A stretch of DNA of 64,000 bases from Bacteroidales bacterium (GCA_009783885.1 WRCN01000008.1:1-64000), one strand, 5' to 3'; shown: positions 45,689-54,524, counted from the stretch's first letter. The notes: a model not told the origin generated them from the letters alone. Numbers and translations are program-made.

Positions 45689-45758
45689 TGGGGCGGGGTT
45701 CACCCCCGCCCTACGGTTATTATTATTTTGGAATGGGCGAGGGTAAACCTCGCCCTTA
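45689..45758. repeat. Two family A hairpins between the beta and gamma genes
   Basis: GGGGCGGGG-TTCA-CCCCCGCCC (45690-45711) and GGGCGAGG-GTAAA-CCTCGCCC (45735-45755), each followed by CTACG/TTACG. Confidence 0.8.
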
Positions 45759-45761
45759 CGA

Positions 45762-46532
45762 TTATTTTACTAATTTTCCATCAACTTTTATATCACCCAA
45801 TGGATAAACAGGGAACATATTTTCTTCCATCCACTTATTAGATGCAAGCGGTGTCATTTTCCAACCTGAATTACAGTTTGAAACGATTTCAATAAACGAT
45901 AATCCTTTGTGATTTTGTTGATTTTCAAATGCTTGACGAATGGCTTTTTTCAATTTGCGAACATTGCCCGGTGTATGCACAGATTGACGTGTACACATAT
46001 AAACACCATCCAACTGTGCAACCATTTCTGTAATTTTCATGGGGCCTCCCATCGTCTTCACATCACGTCCGTGAGGCGATGTAGATGATGTCATGCCCGG
46101 CAGTGTAGTCGGCGCCATTTGTCCACCGGTCATACCGTAAATTCCGTTGTTCACGAAAAAGATGACGATATTTTCGCCACGATTACAGGCGTGAATAGTT
46201 TCAGCTGTACCGATTGCTGCCAAATCGCCATCACCTTGATAGGTAAAAACAGCTTTATCCGGCATCATACGACTAACTGCACTTGCCAACGCTGGTGCGC
46301 GTCCGTGAGCAGCTTGCTGCATATCAATATTCAAATAATCGTAAGCCAAAACGGCACAACCTACGGGTGCAATACCAATGGCTTTGTCTTGCAAACCCAT
46401 TTCTTCGAGTACTTCCAAAATAACATTGTGAACTACGCCGTGTCCGCAACCCGGACAATAATGATACGGCTTTTCCGTTCGTAGGGCAGGTTTTTGATAA
46501 ACCAAATTTTCTTTTTTTGCTATACTTGACAT
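45762..46532 (-). CDS. 2-oxoacid:ferredoxin oxidoreductase, beta (TPP) subunit
   Basis: 256 aa. TPP-binding motif GDGDLAAIGTAE through FFVNNGIYGMTGGQ, and YHYCPGCGHG at the N-terminus carrying Cys that with a later Cys (EIVSNCNSG) bind a [4Fe-4S] cluster. Annotated in Bacteroidota as the VorA/KorB partner; the substrate (2-oxoglutarate or branched-chain 2-oxoacids) is not decidable here. Confidence 0.9.
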   Translation of the reverse strand: MSSIAKKENLVYQKPALRTEKPYHYCPGCGHGVVHNVILEVLEEMGLQDKAIGIAPVGCAVLAYDYLNIDMQQAAHGRAPALASAVSRMMPDKAVFTYQGDGDLAAIGTAETIHACNRGENIVIFFVNNGIYGMTGGQMAPTTLPGMTSSTSPHGRDVKTMGGPMKITEMVAQLDGVYMCTRQSVHTPGNVRKLKKAIRQAFENQQNHKGLSFIEIVSNCNSGWKMTPLASNKWMEENMFPVYPLGDIKVDGKLVK

Positions 46533-46545
46533 AATAAAACCCTCC

Positions 46546-47622
46546 TTACATGATTGATTTAATAGCGTTCACAACTTCGTCTGGTGTAGGAATAGCTCCA
46601 CCGGCACGACCGAAATGTTCCACTTTGGTTTGACCATTTACGACTAATTTCACATCTTCGACCATTTGTCCCATGCTCATTTCCACAGTTAAGAAACCTT
46701 TTACTCTTTTCGCCAAATCGGCAATCGGTTTTTTCGGGAACGGAAATAAGGTAATCGGACGAAGCAAGCCCACCTTGAGGCCCTCTTTGCGAAGTAGATC
46801 CACCGCTTTTTGGCTGATACGAGCACTTGAGCCGTATGCTACAATCACATAGTCGGCATCGTCGCACTGAATGGCTTCATAGCGTACTTCGTTAGCTTCG
46901 ATTTCGTCGTATTTCTTTTTTAGTGAGTTGTTGTGTGCCTCTTGAACAGAAGATACCAAATTCAACGATGTGATGATATTACGTTCACGGTCAGGCGTTT
47001 TTCCAACCGTAGCCCAAGGCGTATTTTTACGGATTTCGGCTTCGGTAAAACGCGGACGTTGCTCGGGAAGAACTACTTTTTCCATCATTTGACCAATGAT
47101 ACCGTCCGATAAAATCAACACCGGAGTGCGATATTTGAACGCCAAGTCGAAGCCCAATACGGCAAAATCCGCCATTTCTTGAACTGAAGCGGGAGCAAGA
47201 ACGATCATGTGATAATCGCCGTGTCCACCGCCTTTCACAGACTGGAAATAGTCGGATTGCGAAGGCTGAATGGTTCCTAATCCCGGACCTCCGCGAACAA
47301 TGTTTACCAACAAGCAAGGCAATTCTGCGCCTGCCATGTAGGAAATTCCTTCCTGTTTGAGCGACATACCGGGGCTCGATGATGAAGTCATCACACGCTT
47401 TCCGCAAGCGGCGCCGCCATACACCATGTTGATAGCAGCTACTTCGGATTCGGCTTGAAGCACCACCATTCCTGTACGTTTTTCGGGTTGTTCGAGCATC
47501 AGATATTCCATAATCTCCGACTGAGGCGTAATGGGATATCCGAAATAACCGTCGCAACCCGCACGAATCGCTGCTTCTGCAACGGCTTCGTTTCCTTTCA
47601 TGAGTTTAAATTCTTTTTGCAT
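46546..47622 (-). CDS. vorB: 2-oxoacid:ferredoxin oxidoreductase, alpha subunit (VorB-like)
   Basis: 358 aa. Begins with KGNEAVAEAAIRAGCDGYFG, then YPITPQSEIMEYL, the pyrimidine-binding alpha domain, and AVKGFLTVEMS-like C-terminal region. Layout agrees with 3-methyl-2-oxobutanoate dehydrogenase subunit VorB of Bacteroidales. It is the catalytic partner of the beta subunit, encoded 13 nt downstream. Confidence 0.88.
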   Translation of the reverse strand: MQKEFKLMKGNEAVAEAAIRAGCDGYFGYPITPQSEIMEYLMLEQPEKRTGMVVLQAESEVAAINMVYGGAACGKRVMTSSSSPGMSLKQEGISYMAGAELPCLLVNIVRGGPGLGTIQPSQSDYFQSVKGGGHGDYHMIVLAPASVQEMADFAVLGFDLAFKYRTPVLILSDGIIGQMMEKVVLPEQRPRFTEAEIRKNTPWATVGKTPDRERNIITSLNLVSSVQEAHNNSLKKKYDEIEANEVRYEAIQCDDADYVIVAYGSSARISQKAVDLLRKEGLKVGLLRPITLFPFPKKPIADLAKRVKGFLTVEMSMGQMVEDVKLVVNGQTKVEHFGRAGGAIPTPDEVVNAIKSIM

Positions 47623-47637
47623 ATTTGGTGTTTTAAA

Positions 47638-47865
47638 TTATTCGACCTTTGCTTTGTAAACGGTAATTACTGCGTCCGGACAAACGATTGCACAGTTTGC
47701 ACAGCCAATACACGCATCCGGTTTTTCCAGAACTGCGTAGTTGTAACCTTTTGCGTTTACTTTCGGGGAAAACCCGATGCAGCCGAAGCTGCAAGCAGGG
47801 GCGCACACTTGGCAACCCTTGCATTTTTCGACATCAATGATGATTTCGCCTTTGAATTTTGCCAT
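47638..47865 (-). CDS. Ferredoxin-like delta subunit, two [4Fe-4S] clusters
   Basis: 75 aa. Two CxxCxxCxxxC-type motifs: CKGCQVCAPACSFGC and CIGCANCAIVCPDAV. Accepts electrons from the oxidoreductase. First gene of the four-gene operon (ferredoxin-alpha-beta-gamma), starting 33 nt downstream of a TATCTTTG element. Confidence 0.92.
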   Translation of the reverse strand: MAKFKGEIIIDVEKCKGCQVCAPACSFGCIGFSPKVNAKGYNYAVLEKPDACIGCANCAIVCPDAVITVYKAKVE

Positions 47866-47898
47866 AATATTTATTGTTTATTAAAATTTTCAAGTCTG

Positions 47899-47929
47899 CA
47901 AAGATACAAAAAAAAAATAACATGGCAAA
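47899..47929 (-). promoter_or_regulatory. Oxidoreductase operon promoter
   Basis: Minus strand TTTG (47926-47929), 19-nt spacer, TATCTTTG (47899-47906): a strong Bacteroidota promoter. Confidence 0.75.
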
Positions 47930-47966
47930 AAATAAATGAAATAGTCCAAAATTTCAAAATTTTTCG

Positions 47967-47974
47967 TACCTTTG
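47967..47974 (+). promoter_or_regulatory. Promoter-like element upstream of the barrel gene
   Basis: TACCTTTG on the + strand, about 130 nt before the gene at 48103; a second element is nearer at 48075. Confidence 0.45.
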
Positions 47975-48074
47975 TAAGCGTATAATATATGTACAATATT
48001 AGATTTTATCAACCAAATTAAAAAATGGAATTGCCTTAATTCAAACTAAATTTGCCAAAATCAAAAATAATAAC

Positions 48075-48082
48075 TAACTTTG
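48075..48082 (+). promoter_or_regulatory. Promoter of the beta-barrel gene
   Basis: TAACTTTG, 20 nt before the ATG at 48103. Confidence 0.6.
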
Positions 48083-48102
48083 CAAATTAAAACACAAAAA
48101 CA

Positions 48103-48774
48103 ATGAAAAAAATAATTTTATTAATCAGTTTTTTATTACTTACCCAATTGGGAAGCGCACAAGTGAATATCGGAGCCCGCATGGGACTGAATGCAGGTTT
48201 ATTTGAACTGAAAGGTGTCGATATGGACAAATACAAAATTACACCTCGCTACAACGTACTTATCAATTTGGACGCGGATGTGCCATTTAGTACGGTATTT
48301 TCGTTTCGAACCGGTATCGGACTTGTGCAAAAATGGTCGGAAGTTGACCATATAACACCTATAGACACTACCTCCGTATTTTATAAAATGAGTTATTTGG
48401 AAATGCCGCTGTTTTTAGTTGCACGGGGAGAAACGGATTTCTTCGGAAATTTCTATTTTGGAGTAGGGCCAACCCTTTCATTAGGTGTTGGTGGACAAGT
48501 AAATATTTTTAAAAATTCGGGAGGTTTACCGTATGAAGACAGTCCAAAAATCAATTGGAACGGCAAACCTGCACCTCCCGAACACCATGGCTATAATCAT
48601 TTCAAACGCTTTGATTTCGGTATAGGTGCTATACTCGCTTACCAATTGCCCAGAAGCGGCATCACATTTACTGCAAGTTACAACAAAGGATTGAGAGATA
48701 TTTCACCAAATCCGGATGTTACATTTAGAACCTCATACGTTGGACTCAGTATTGGATTTTTTATGCAAAACTAA
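48103..48774 (+). CDS. Outer-membrane beta-barrel protein (PorT-like family)
   Basis: 223 aa. Signal peptide (about 1-20, LTQLGSAQ), then alternating strands: VNIGARMGLNAGLF, TVFSFRTGIGLVQKW, YFGVGPTLSLGVGGQ, and closing TSYVGLSIGFFMQN with terminal aromatic residues. Typical eight-strand barrel of the Bacteroidota 'porin family' group. Function unknown. Confidence 0.8.
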   Translation: MKKIILLISFLLLTQLGSAQVNIGARMGLNAGLFELKGVDMDKYKITPRYNVLINLDADVPFSTVFSFRTGIGLVQKWSEVDHITPIDTTSVFYKMSYLEMPLFLVARGETDFFGNFYFGVGPTLSLGVGGQVNIFKNSGGLPYEDSPKINWNGKPAPPEHHGYNHFKRFDFGIGAILAYQLPRSGITFTASYNKGLRDISPNPDVTFRTSYVGLSIGFFMQN

Positions 48775-48868
48775 ATGAGTTAAGAGTTAAGAACTAAGAG
48801 TCAAAAGTTGTTACGAATACGACTTGGCGAAGCAACTCACAGTTCTTAACTTTTAACTCTTAACTCAT
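48774..48868. repeat. Palindrome of TTAAGAGTTAAG units, family D
   Basis: GAGTTAAGAGTTAAGAACT (about 48776-48794) is mirrored by AGTTCTTAACTTTTAACTC/TTAACTC (48840-48866). The loop contains a family B-like word (GACTTGGCGAAGC). It spans the whole gap between the barrel gene and riboflavin synthase. No FMN riboswitch is seen here. Confidence 0.8.
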
Positions 48869-48874
48869 ACAATT

Positions 48875-49486
48875 ATGTTTACAGGAATTATCGAAAAAAT
48901 CGGAAAAATTGTAGGTGTTGAAACCGAACAAACTAATGTTCATTTCACGGTTCAAACGCCCATTGCTCAAGAATTGAAAATCGACCAAAGTATGGCTCAC
49001 GACGGCGTTTGCCTTACGGTTGTGAACGTGGATTACGACAAAAATCAGTACGTTGTAACTGCCATGCAAGAAACGTTAGACTGCACAAATCTGCGTACGT
49101 GGGAAATTGGCACGGAAGTCAACCTCGAACGTTCCATGCGTATGGACGGGCGTTTCGATGGGCATGTGGTGCAAGGTCATGTTGACCAAACAGCCGTTTG
49201 CGAAAAAGTTGAAACTTTAGACGGCAGTTGGAAATTCTACTTTACTTACGACGTAAAAAAAGAGTTTTTCACTGTTGATAAAGGCTCTATTTGCGTGAAT
49301 GGCGTGAGTTTGACGGTTGTCGATTCCGAACCCGGCATGTTTTCTGTAGCCATCATTCCATACACATTTAAAGAAACTAATTTTCACAATTTCCAAAAAG
49401 GAACAGTGGTGAATATTGAGTTTGACGTGTTTGGAAAATACGTGGCTCGCTTGTTCGACGAGTATATCAAGGCGAAAGGACTGTAA
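48875..49486 (+). CDS. ribE: Riboflavin synthase, alpha chain
   Basis: 203 aa with two lumazine-binding repeats. MFTGIIEKIGKIVG start; GVCLTVVNV in repeat 1 and GVSLTVVDS in repeat 2; VVQGHVDQT between them. Converts two 6,7-dimethyl-8-ribityllumazine molecules to riboflavin. Followed closely by recR. Confidence 0.93.
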   Translation: MFTGIIEKIGKIVGVETEQTNVHFTVQTPIAQELKIDQSMAHDGVCLTVVNVDYDKNQYVVTAMQETLDCTNLRTWEIGTEVNLERSMRMDGRFDGHVVQGHVDQTAVCEKVETLDGSWKFYFTYDVKKEFFTVDKGSICVNGVSLTVVDSEPGMFSVAIIPYTFKETNFHNFQKGTVVNIEFDVFGKYVARLFDEYIKAKGL

Positions 49487-49506
49487 TTTTATAATCAAAA
49501 AAACCA

Positions 49507-50109
49507 ATGCATTCTTACCCTTCACAACTCTTGGAAAACGGCGTTGAACAACTCTCAAAACTGCCCGGTGTTGGAAAGCGTACAGCATTGCGATTGGCGT
49601 TGTGGCTATTGAAACAAGACGAACAAGTAGCAATTGATTTTGCCAAACACGTGTTGGCCATGCGAATTGACATACAATATTGCGAACGTTGCCACAATTT
49701 ATCGGATAAAACAATTTGTGATATTTGCAGCCATCCTTCTCGAGACACAGCACTACTGTGCGTTGTATGCGATGTCCGTGATGTGATGGCGATTGAAAAT
49801 ACAGGCTCTTTCAGAGGGTATTATCATGTTTTGGGCGGTGTGATTTCACCGATTGACGGCATTTCGCCACGAGATTTGAATTTGGAAAGTTTGTTCGAAC
49901 GTTTGAAAAAAGAGGCAATACAAGAAGTTTTACTTGCACTTCCAAGCACCATGGACGGTGAAACTACGCAATTTTACATTCACAAACATATTTCGCCGAT
50001 GGGTATCAAACTCACAACCATTGCTAAAGGCGTGGCGATTGGGGATGAATTGGAATATACCGATGAGGTTACGTTGGGGCGGAGTATTATCAATCGCGTT
50101 GAAATTTAA
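49507..50109 (+). CDS. recR: Recombination protein RecR
   Basis: 200 aa, full length. N-terminal helix-hairpin-helix (KLPGVGKRTALRLALWLL), C4 zinc finger CERCHNLSDKTICDIC, Toprim domain with VVCDVRDVMAIENTGSFRG and VLGGVISPIDGISP. Acts with RecO and RecF in loading RecA at gaps. 20 nt behind ribE, probably cotranscribed. Confidence 0.95.
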   Translation: MHSYPSQLLENGVEQLSKLPGVGKRTALRLALWLLKQDEQVAIDFAKHVLAMRIDIQYCERCHNLSDKTICDICSHPSRDTALLCVVCDVRDVMAIENTGSFRGYYHVLGGVISPIDGISPRDLNLESLFERLKKEAIQEVLLALPSTMDGETTQFYIHKHISPMGIKLTTIAKGVAIGDELEYTDEVTLGRSIINRVEI

Positions 50110-50132
50110 TTTATCATTTCAAATATTTTTTG

Positions 50133-50140
50133 TATCTTTG
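50133..50140 (+). promoter_or_regulatory. Promoter of the 96-aa unknown gene
   Basis: TATCTTTG after a T-rich tract, leaving a 5' leader of about 80 nt. Confidence 0.6.
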
Positions 50141-50228
50141 TTAAAATTTAAAATACACAACTTATAACCAAAAAAAGAAAAAAAGAAAGTGAAGCAATAG
50201 ATTTATAATAATTCAAAAAACAACCAAT

Positions 50229-50519
50229 ATGAGTGTACATCAATTTATGTCAGAGCATATATCTGACATTAGAGAAATTATCGACCAAATGGAAAGACCT
50301 TTTGATTCACATGCTTTCATCAAAAAATTTGCAAAGAATTTTCAAGTAGAATACGTTGATTTATTATCGCAATATGAACAAGACCTATTTGAGAATGTTC
50401 ATAAACAAATTGGAAAATTTCTTTCCGAAAAAAGTGCCATACTTGGTATCCAATCGGCAGGAAGAGTATCAAGCGAGAATGTTTTTGGAGAGGTAAACGA
50501 TAACGAAAATTGGCTTTAA
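50229..50519 (+). CDS. Unknown 96-aa protein
   Basis: Not recognised. Soluble and mainly helical, acidic overall (ISDIREIIDQMERPFDSHAF, then SQYEQDLFENVHKQIGKFL). The C-terminus is Asn/Glu-rich. It has its own promoter with an ~80-nt leader and a strong terminator behind it. The PBECR-like gene follows, so it could be the antitoxin or immunity partner of that gene, but the terminator between them argues against one transcript. Confidence 0.6.
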   Translation: MSVHQFMSEHISDIREIIDQMERPFDSHAFIKKFAKNFQVEYVDLLSQYEQDLFENVHKQIGKFLSEKSAILGIQSAGRVSSENVFGEVNDNENWL

Positions 50520-50577
50520 TGAAACTTAAAAGTTGTTTTGCTTGCGCGGACGTAGACGTCCGTCGATAAATCAGCAC

Positions 50578-50608
50578 AAAGGCAGAGATAAAATCTCTGC
50601 CTTTTTTT
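50578..50608. terminator. Strong bidirectional terminator
   Basis: AAAGGCAGAGAT-AAA-ATCTCTGCCTTT with seven T on the + strand; A/T-runs on both sides. Confidence 0.85.
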
Positions 50609-50728
50609 ATTTTGTTAATAACTCGGTTAAAAACTTCCTCAAAAGAAATATACGAAAATCGACTTTCGAGCGTTATATATAGTGAACGGATATTTGTTCA
50701 TAAACAGAATTATTTACAAAAAATCAAA

Positions 50729-51151
50729 ATGATGAAAAAAGAAATCAAACTACAACAAAAAATCCTTGATTTAATAAAAATAGCAAGGACTCACAAAACC
50801 TCTAAAAGGATTATTTCTATCGGAAAAATCACTAAATTTCAAGCAGACATTTTTGAAAAAAGGTTCGGCATAAATGTTCGAGACTATGAAAGAACGATTG
50901 ACGCTGATGGAATAAGACACGCTTTAAATAAGCACCCCAATCTCTTTGATACTGATTTTTTAACCATTCTACTTATTGTTGATAATCCCGATGTTGTGGG
51001 GTTAGGCAAAGAAAAAGATACAATTGTGTATCGAAAAAATTTTGAAAAATATATTTTTTACGTGGAATGTATTCAAAAAGGGAAAAAACGGTTGATGTTA
51101 AAAACGCTCTATAAAAAAAGAAAACCGCTTGAGCGTACCCAAGCGGTATAG
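50729..51151 (+). CDS. PBECR-type nuclease-fold protein
   Basis: 140 aa from MMKKEIKLQQ. The pattern ADGIRHALNKHPN, then ILLIVDNPDVVGLG, YVECI, and KRLMLKTLYKKRK agrees with the phage Barnase-EndoU-ColicinE5-RelE-like (PBECR) domains, found in phage polyvalent proteins and toxins: an N-terminal His-x3-H-like helix and a C-terminal strand with Lys-Thr-x-Tyr. An RNase-like activity is inference. The last ~7 codons overlap, on the opposite strand, the terminator of a putative RNA. No nearby phage genes. A TTG start at 50612 is in frame but less likely. Confidence 0.6.
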   Translation: MMKKEIKLQQKILDLIKIARTHKTSKRIISIGKITKFQADIFEKRFGINVRDYERTIDADGIRHALNKHPNLFDTDFLTILLIVDNPDVVGLGKEKDTIVYRKNFEKYIFYVECIQKGKKRLMLKTLYKKRKPLERTQAV

Positions 51152-51237
51152 ACTTTTAGGAACGCGATCGATGCTTATGCCCCTCGCTAACGTCTTATGC
51201 CGGTTTTTCCTAAACAAAGTCTGAACGACTTTATTGT
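51108..51237 (-). ncRNA. Candidate structured small RNA with promoter and terminator
   Basis: Downstream of typA on the same strand. The transcript would start near 51237, after TAACTTTG. AGACT and TTTAGGAA pair with TTCCTAAA and AGTCT (13 bp with a 3-nt bulge), enclosing about 45 nt with two copies of GGCATAAG. It ends in the terminator CCGCTTGGGTACGCTCAAGCGG plus TTTTCTTTTTTT. It shares the TTAGGAA/TTCCTAA core with the candidate at 22295-22410. Not matched to tmRNA, 4.5S or RNase P; a relation to 6S RNA is unproven. Confidence 0.6.
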
Positions 51238-51242
51238 CATTG

Positions 51243-51274
51243 CAAAGTTACGACTTTTTTTTGAATTAACCAAA
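51243..51274 (-). promoter_or_regulatory. Promoter of the 51-kb small RNA
   Basis: Minus strand TTTG (51271-51274), 20-nt spacer, TAACTTTG (51243-51250). Located in the typA 3' gap. Confidence 0.75.
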
Positions 51275-51290
51275 TTTATTTGCCCGATTA

Positions 51291-53093
51291 TTAATTTTTC
51301 GAAGCCCGTTTCCGATCCACCTCACTCAGCAAAATTTTCCGCAAACGCAACGATTGTGGCGTTACTTCCAAATACTCATCATCGCCGATATATTCCATCG
51401 CTTCTTCCAATGAAAATTTGATGGGCGGTGCGATACTCGTTTTGTCGTCGGCGCCGGAAGCACGCATGTTTGTGAGTTTTTTGGCAACCGTTACATTTAC
51501 GACCAAATCCTCCTGACGAATGTGTTCGCCAATCACTTGTCCGGTGTAAACTTCTTCGTGATTTTCGATGAAAAATCTACCGCGATCTTGAAGTTTGTCA
51601 ATCGCGTAAGCGTATGCGGTACCGGTTTCTTTGGCAATGAGCGCACCCTGACGTTTCGTGCCTAAATCACCTTTCCAAGGTTCGTAGGCTTTGAAACGAT
51701 GAGCCATAATGGCTTCGCCTTCGGTGGCTGTAAGAATATTATTTCGCAAGCCGATAATTCCTCGCGAAGGAATCGAAAACTCCATGTGGGTGCGGTCTCC
51801 ACGATTTTCAATCGTCAAAATTTCACCACGACGCATGGTTACCAATTCGATCACTTTTCCTGAAAATTCCTCGGGCGAATGAATGGTGAGATATTCGATA
51901 GGTTCGCATTTTTGTCCGTTGATTTCTTTTAAAATCACTTGCGGTTGTCCCACTTGCAACTCGTAACCTTCTCTGCGCATGGTTTCAATTAAAATTGACA
52001 AGTGCAATATTCCACGTCCATAAACGGTGTAGCCATCGTTGTTTGGCGAATCTTCCACACGCATTGCCAAGTTTTTTTCGAGTTCTTGATACAGGCGATC
52101 GTGAATATGTCGCGACGTTACATATTTACCTTCTTTTCCGAAAAACGGCGAATTGTTTGCCGTAAAAAACATATTCATCGTGGGTTCTTCAACAGCAATA
52201 GGCGGAATAGCTTCGGGTTTTTCAAAATCAGCAACTGTATCGCCGATATCGAAATTTTCCAGACCCATGATCGCACAAATTTCACCCGCTTGAACTTCCT
52301 CTTTCGTTTTTTCTTTGCCCAAACCTTCAAACACGTAAAGTTCTTTCACTTTTTGTTTGCTTTGCGTTCCATTACGTTTGATGAGGGTGATGTTTTGTCC
52401 TGCAATCAGCGTTCCGCGCGACAAACGTCCTACTGCGATACGACCAATATACGATGAATAATCCAACGACGTAATCATCATTTGTGTATTGCCTTCAACT
52501 GCCTTTGGAGGTTTGATATGTTCCAAAATCAAATCCAACAAGTAGGAAAAATTGTCGGTTGGGTTTTTCCAATCTTCGCCCATCCAGCCTTGTTTGGCAG
52601 AGCCGTAAGCCGTTGGAAAATCCAATTGTTCTTCGGTTGCGCCGAGACTAAACATGAGGTCGAATATTGCTTCCTGCGTGAGTTCGGGGTCACAATTCGG
52701 CTTGTCAACTTTATTGATGACCACAATTGGTTTCAAATTCAAATCAATCGCTTTTTGAAGCACGAAGCGCGTTTGCGGCATCGGACCTTCAAACGCATCC
52801 ACCACCAACAAAACACCATCTGCCATATTCAAAACACGTTCTACTTCGCCTCCAAAATCGCTGTGTCCAGGCGTGTCGATGATATTTATTTTCGTATTTT
52901 TATAGCGCACCGACACATTTTTCGCTAAAATCGTTATCCCACGTTCACGCTCAAGATCATTATTATCCAAAAGTAAATCACCAACATTTTGATTTTCTCT
53001 AAACAGTTGGCATTGATGAAGAATTTTATCGACCAACGTAGTTTTTCCGTGGTCAACGTGAGCGATGATGGCGATGTTTCGGATGTTTGTCAT
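51291..53093 (-). CDS. typA: Translational GTPase TypA/BipA
   Basis: 600 aa, full length. G1 [10 protein letters not shown]2 RERGITI, G3 [16 protein letters not shown]4 NKVDKP; EF-G-like domains III and V and the BipA-specific C-terminal domain. Ribosome-associated GTPase used under stress and in 50S maturation. Monocistronic, own TATCTTTG promoter element at 53119-53126. Confidence 0.95.
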   Translation of the reverse strand: MTNIRNIAIIAHVDHGKTTLVDKILHQCQLFRENQNVGDLLLDNNDLERERGITILAKNVSVRYKNTKINIIDTPGHSDFGGEVERVLNMADGVLLVVDAFEGPMPQTRFVLQKAIDLNLKPIVVINKVDKPNCDPELTQEAIFDLMFSLGATEEQLDFPTAYGSAKQGWMGEDWKNPTDNFSYLLDLILEHIKPPKAVEGNTQMMITSLDYSSYIGRIAVGRLSRGTLIAGQNITLIKRNGTQSKQKVKELYVFEGLGKEKTKEEVQAGEICAIMGLENFDIGDTVADFEKPEAIPPIAVEEPTMNMFFTANNSPFFGKEGKYVTSRHIHDRLYQELEKNLAMRVEDSPNNDGYTVYGRGILHLSILIETMRREGYELQVGQPQVILKEINGQKCEPIEYLTIHSPEEFSGKVIELVTMRRGEILTIENRGDRTHMEFSIPSRGIIGLRNNILTATEGEAIMAHRFKAYEPWKGDLGTKRQGALIAKETGTAYAYAIDKLQDRGRFFIENHEEVYTGQVIGEHIRQEDLVVNVTVAKKLTNMRASGADDKTSIAPPIKFSLEEAMEYIGDDEYLEVTPQSLRLRKILLSEVDRKRASKN

Positions 53094-53118
53094 TGAATAG
53101 GTTTGAAAAAAAGGAGTG

Positions 53119-53126
53119 CAAAGATA
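53119..53126 (-). promoter_or_regulatory. typA promoter -7 element
   Basis: Minus-strand TATCTTTG, 25 nt upstream of the typA ATG. Confidence 0.65.
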
Positions 53127-53144
53127 CGAAAAAAATCTGAAATA

Positions 53145-53250
53145 AAAAAGCCGTCATGTTGAGCGGAGCGAAGCGCAGTCGAAACATCCCCTTGCATTAA
53201 GGAGATTCCTCGACTTCGCATACTTCGTATGCTTCGCTCGGAATGACGGA
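53145..53250. repeat. Composite family B repeat upstream of typA
   Basis: Contains CGTCATGTTGAGCGGAGCGAAGCGCAGTCGAAACAT, GAGATTCCTCGACTTCGCATACT/TATGCTTCGCTCGGAATGACG: nested partial palindromes. CGTCAT at the left pairs with ATGACG at the right, enclosing about 90 nt. Confidence 0.75.
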
Positions 53251-53270
53251 AGTGGATAGTGGGAGGAATA

Positions 53271-53302
53271 AAAAAAACGAAACGCATGCGTTTCGTTTTT
53301 TT
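53271..53302. terminator. Bidirectional terminator
   Basis: AAAAAACGAAACGCATGCGTTTCGTTTTTT is a perfect palindrome with U-tracts on both strands, 13 nt after the FMN-binding gene stop. Confidence 0.88.
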
Positions 53303-53314
53303 ATAAACATTTTT

Positions 53315-54418
53315 TTATCTTACCATATCAGTCATATACCCCGTCGGACAACAATATTTGCACCAAAATCTGGGACTGAAGATCGACACCAACAAAAACG
53401 TTCCCGCAATCACCATTGGAATCCATAAGTTTACATCCAGCATAAAGCCTGCGAAAGGTTCGAAATTCGCGAAGTCCGATAGAGTTCCCGTAAACAATAA
53501 TGCAATGATTACAAGTAAATACAAGGGACGTAAAGAGATCAATACATTATATACCTTTTGCGGAATTTTAACGTGTTTTTTATTCAGTTTAGAAACCAAT
53601 TCCTGTGCCGCACCAAACGGGCAAATATACATGCAATAAAACGACTTTTTAGTAATCAGCGGCAACACAAATGCCAACAAAAGCATCAGCGGAAGAACCC
53701 AAACCGTCCAGTTAAAGCCATGACTCAACACATTGAAAAAATACGTAACAGACAAATATTGCCCTTGCCAAAATCCCAGCACAATCACCGAAAGCGCCAG
53801 TAAATACAGGCGAGCCGGATTCATCTTTTTCGGGAAAAAGAAACTGAGTAATGCAAGTGCAAGAACCAACAGTGATGCCGACAATCTGAGAAAGCGCTCC
53901 CAATCTTTTCCTGCTTTGAGCGCTTTTTCGCCATCGCACTCTATTTCGCCAATTTCGATACGTCGGCGTATATCATCGCGAAGTGTGTGAATTACATTTA
54001 TGGTCGTGATTGTAGCGCCGGACAGGGCATCTACTTGGTGATTAACGGCTTGACACAATGTAAGACCATTCCACGAATTCATGAAGTCGGAATTTTCAAT
54101 ACTCCTAATAAATCCGGGTGTTTCGTTGTTTGGTAAAAAACTTAAGCTAACAATTTTTCCGTCTTTGGAAAGCACAATGCTTAGTGGTGTTTCGCCTGCC
54201 CAACCAATACGTTGAGGGCTTCTAGCTTCAAGCACACGAGCTCCTTCAGGAATGTTTGGATCAATGGTAACAGCTTGCGGTTGCTCTGTTGCACGATTTG
54301 CAAATCGAGGTAAATCACCTGCAAGTTTATGCTGTTGAAGGTGTGCATATCGGTTAATCGCCACACATAAGAGAACGAGGGCGACGATAGACCAGATTCG
54401 TTTTTGAGATTTTTTCAT
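53315..54418 (-). CDS. FMN-binding / 4Fe-4S membrane protein (NosR-like half)
   Basis: 367 aa. An N-terminal membrane helix, then a periplasmic FMN-binding domain (about 60-170) whose DALSGATITT holds the threonine for covalent FMN attachment as in NqrC, RnfG and NosR. Several membrane helices follow, with two cytoplasmic iron-sulfur motifs CMYICPFGAAQE and CKYCCPTGYMTD (the C-x3-CP type). Likely an electron-transfer flavoprotein in the inner membrane; the partner is not identified. Shorter than NosR. It stands alone ahead of the NfnA-GltD gene. Confidence 0.82.
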   Translation of the reverse strand: MKKSQKRIWSIVALVLLCVAINRYAHLQQHKLAGDLPRFANRATEQPQAVTIDPNIPEGARVLEARSPQRIGWAGETPLSIVLSKDGKIVSLSFLPNNETPGFIRSIENSDFMNSWNGLTLCQAVNHQVDALSGATITTINVIHTLRDDIRRRIEIGEIECDGEKALKAGKDWERFLRLSASLLVLALALLSFFFPKKMNPARLYLLALSVIVLGFWQGQYLSVTYFFNVLSHGFNWTVWVLPLMLLLAFVLPLITKKSFYCMYICPFGAAQELVSKLNKKHVKIPQKVYNVLISLRPLYLLVIIALLFTGTLSDFANFEPFAGFMLDVNLWIPMVIAGTFLLVSIFSPRFWCKYCCPTGYMTDMVR

Positions 54419-54524
54419 AATTATTCTTATTTACTTTTTGTCTGAACTAAGATTTTTGCAAGATTAGTAAGATTTCCAAGATTATTTTTTGAAACTCACA
54501 ATCTTGGAAATCCTGTAAATCTTA

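Noticed and set aside
45674..45703. N-terminal extension of the gamma oxidoreductase subunit
   Set aside because: Derived from a family A repeat; glycine-rich family start is at MTEEIIIAGFGGQG.
48774..48874. FMN riboswitch before riboflavin synthase
   Set aside because: No RFN element motifs (such as AGGGGCGG with CCCACCGGCGG-type strands) are present; the gap is a simple palindrome.
51108..51237. Calling the 51-kb RNA 6S RNA
   Set aside because: The rod-like shape is suggestive but it is short (~130 nt) and lacks a clearly identified central bubble; no family assignment can be supported without a covariance search.
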